Shown here piece by piece: positions 5,918 to 6,959 of a stretch of DNA of 6,959 nucleotides; the first letter of the stretch is position 1; the number at the start of each line of letters is the position of its first letter. The notes under the pieces are model-generated. The model had not been told where the DNA came from, made no database searches, and saw only the letters and a list, made by a program, of their open reading frames with translations. Source of the DNA: JAMCXS01 sp964459065 (GTDB lineage Bacteria; Acidobacteriota; Terriglobia; UBA7540). The DNA is taken from contig CAYWMN010000205.1 in the NCBI GenBank assembly GCA_964459065.1, positions 1-6,959 of the forward strand. The letters are read 5' to 3'. A program made the translations under genes and the position numbers.

Positions 5918-6418
5918 ATGACGAAGAACTTGCGATTCGGTTTGATTCTGCTGGTTGGGCTGGGTGTTGTGGCGGTTCCGGGCGCCCTGCCTGGCTGGAC
6001 GAGTCCCCCCTTGCCTCATCGCCATGACCGGGACAAAGAACACCACCGGCACGATCGCGGCAGGCACGAACACGAAAGGCACGACCGCGGCTTGCACAGG
6101 GGCTGGGACCGCGACCGCGAAGGCCATTACCGCTTCAATACCTATGACCGCCGGGCGGCGGAGGACTATTACCGCCGGCACCGCGACTACCGCTGGTTTC
6201 GCCAGCGCGCGCCGCGCGGCTTTGCTTTTGCTTACGGGCGCGTCATTGAGCCGCGCTACCGGCGATATTGCCATCGGGTGCCTGCGATGATGCTGCGCGA
6301 AATGCCGCCTCCGCCTCGGGGATTGCGTTATTTCCTGTTCGGCGGAAGAGTTGTCCTGGTCGACGGCGGCTATCGCCTCCATGACTTTATTCAGCTCAAT
6401 TTCGCTTTCGGCCGCTGA
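5918..6418 (+). CDS. Exported His/Arg-rich protein with RcnB-like layout
   Basis: From ATG 5918 the protein has 166 residues. MTKNLR plus a hydrophobic segment (7-22) form a signal peptide or N-terminal anchor, with the cleavage site unclear near ALPG (23-26). Residues 34-70 are very rich in His, Arg and Asp (HRHDRDKEHHRHDRG, then HEHERHDRG), a likely metal-binding or flexible polar tract. Residues 76-100 are Tyr/Arg rich (YDRRAAEDYYRRHRDYRW). The end is more structured: PPPPRGLRYFLFGGRVVLVDGG, then HDFI. Signal peptide, His/Arg-rich middle and a short PPRG..Y....G..V.LVD end recall periplasmic RcnB-type proteins of nickel/cobalt homeostasis. No efflux pump gene is nearby and the match is loose, so the metal role is inference. 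The gene stands alone with a GC-rich hairpin downstream. Confidence 0.7.
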   Translation: MTKNLRFGLILLVGLGVVAVPGALPGWTSPPLPHRHDRDKEHHRHDRGRHEHERHDRGLHRGWDRDREGHYRFNTYDRRAAEDYYRRHRDYRWFRQRAPRGFAFAYGRVIEPRYRRYCHRVPAMMLREMPPPPRGLRYFLFGGRVVLVDGGYRLHDFIQLNFAFGR

Positions 6419-6430
6419 GCTGCCGGCTTT

Positions 6431-6467
6431 GCCTGCTGCCGGGGTGCTCAACGTGCCCCGGCAAGGC
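6431..6467 (+). terminator. GC-rich hairpin after the RcnB-like gene
   Basis: TGCCGGGG (6437-6444) pairs perfectly with CCCCGGCA (6456-6463) around an 11-base loop. GCCT (6431-6434) can add four pairs with AGGC (6464-6467) across a two-base bulge. It starts 13 bases after the stop codon. There is no T-run, so it would be a non-canonical terminator or a 3'-end stabiliser. The rest of the gap to 6620 shows nothing I can name. Confidence 0.5.
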
Positions 6468-6620
6468 GGCTCCCGTTGCTCCGGTTTCGTGCCTCGCTGT
6501 AAAAATCCTGCTTCCACTCCATCCCCTAAAGAAGGCTTGTTTGCATCCGGGGATAAAGTCAAAACCTGAATCTCCCCTCTCCGTGCTTGAAGAGCAAGGC
6601 TGGATGTACTACTTTCCCGA

Positions 6621-6629
6621 GGAGGAGGT
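6621..6629 (+). promoter_or_regulatory. Strong Shine-Dalgarno for the cyclase-family gene
   Basis: GGAGGAGGT at 6621-6629 contains GGAGG ending 7 bases before ATG 6633 and a second GGAGGT ending 3 bases before it. This decides the start and suggests efficient translation. Confidence 0.8.
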
Positions 6630-6632
6630 CCT

Positions 6633-6959
6633 ATGCAAATCAACCGGCGGATGTGGCTTGCGCGGAGCGGACTCGCGTGGCTCGCGGCGGGAATCGGTCT
6701 CCGTTCCGCGGCGGGCGATGAGCCGACGAAAGCGGTGGCACCCCCGCTTTGGAGTGTCTACCATGAATTCTTAAAGACCGCAAAATATGTTGACCTCACG
6801 CACACCATCAACCCTTCCATTCCCGTCTGGCACGGCTTTGGGCCGTCAAGGTTCATGCCGACCGCAGACCCGGCCACGAATCCTCCCTACACTTATAGCA
6901 AGGACGGATTTGAAGCGACGCACTATGATCTTTCCTCAGACCAGCTTGGCACCCAGCTC
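6633..6959 (+). CDS. Cyclase-family (kynurenine formamidase-like) protein, Tat-like export signal, partial
   Basis: The first 109 codons of a gene that runs off the right edge. NRRMWLARSG at 4-13 resembles a twin-arginine export motif, followed by a moderately hydrophobic stretch (14-22) and a small-residue region (RSAAGDE), so export by the Tat route is plausible. From residue 53, VDLTHTINPSIPVW is the opening strand typical of the cyclase family (PF04199), which includes bacterial kynurenine formamidase. The window stops in YDLSSDQLGTQL (98-109). This aligns with the family's HxGTHxDxPxH metal motif but carries Gln at both His positions of HxGTH (Q104, Q108). The rest of the motif is outside the window. 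The two changes may mean altered metal binding or a distinct subfamily. Substrate unknown. Confidence 0.8.
   Translation, partial: MQINRRMWLARSGLAWLAAGIGLRSAAGDEPTKAVAPPLWSVYHEFLKTAKYVDLTHTINPSIPVWHGFGPSRFMPTADPATNPPYTYSKDGFEATHYDLSSDQLGTQL

Noticed and set aside
5837..6643. A 268-codon open frame on the minus strand across the RcnB-like gene
   Set aside because: It is antisense to a gene with a clear ribosome site and signal peptide, has no good ribosome site, and its low-complexity Ala/Val/Pro composition is what the reverse of His/Arg-rich GC-rich codons gives.

Overview
This window is about 7 kb of high-GC bacterial chromosome (roughly 60% GC by eye). It reads as ordinary chromosomal housekeeping and envelope genes rather than a mobile or defence region. 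No tRNA, rRNA, CRISPR array, transposase or integrase is visible. Strong Shine-Dalgarno sequences, several exported proteins, a CehA/McbA-type metallohydrolase and a Tat-like cyclase-family protein would suit a soil or environmental Acidobacteriota-like or Planctomycetes-like genome. That placement is a guess from gene content, not a phylogenetic result.

Left part (1-3115, minus strand): an operon-like run reads right to left. It holds tldD (metalloprotease subunit, 1563-3017), then tldE/pmbA (partner subunit, 133-1488), then the first 37 codons of a lipoprotein gene that runs off the left edge (1-112). A promoter with a perfect TTGACA -35 box and an extended -10 lies upstream of tldD at 3087-3115. 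TldD and TldE form a cytoplasmic protease that trims unfolded peptides.

Middle (3116-5594, plus strand): diverging from tldD is a gene for an exported, Ala/Gly-rich 154-residue protein of unknown family (3270-3734). A strong intrinsic terminator follows it (3761-3792). Next, with its own candidate promoter, is a secreted CehA/McbA-like metallohydrolase (4023-5594, GTG start).

Right part (5595-6959): a 323-base gap holds what looks like the C-terminal remnant of an alpha-L-fucosidase-like glycoside hydrolase on the minus strand (5686-5865). It is followed by a His/Arg-rich exported protein with an RcnB-like layout (5918-6418), then a GC-rich hairpin. The last gene is the start of a Tat-like, cyclase-family (kynurenine formamidase-like) protein that runs off the right edge (6633-6959). 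The expected HxGTH motif reads QLGTQ in that protein.

Apart from the tldD-tldE pair, the genes look like independent transcription units. I see no clear multi-gene novel system. The points most worth a second look are the Gln-substituted cyclase motif, the unknown Gly/Ala-rich exported protein, and the glycosidase remnant.
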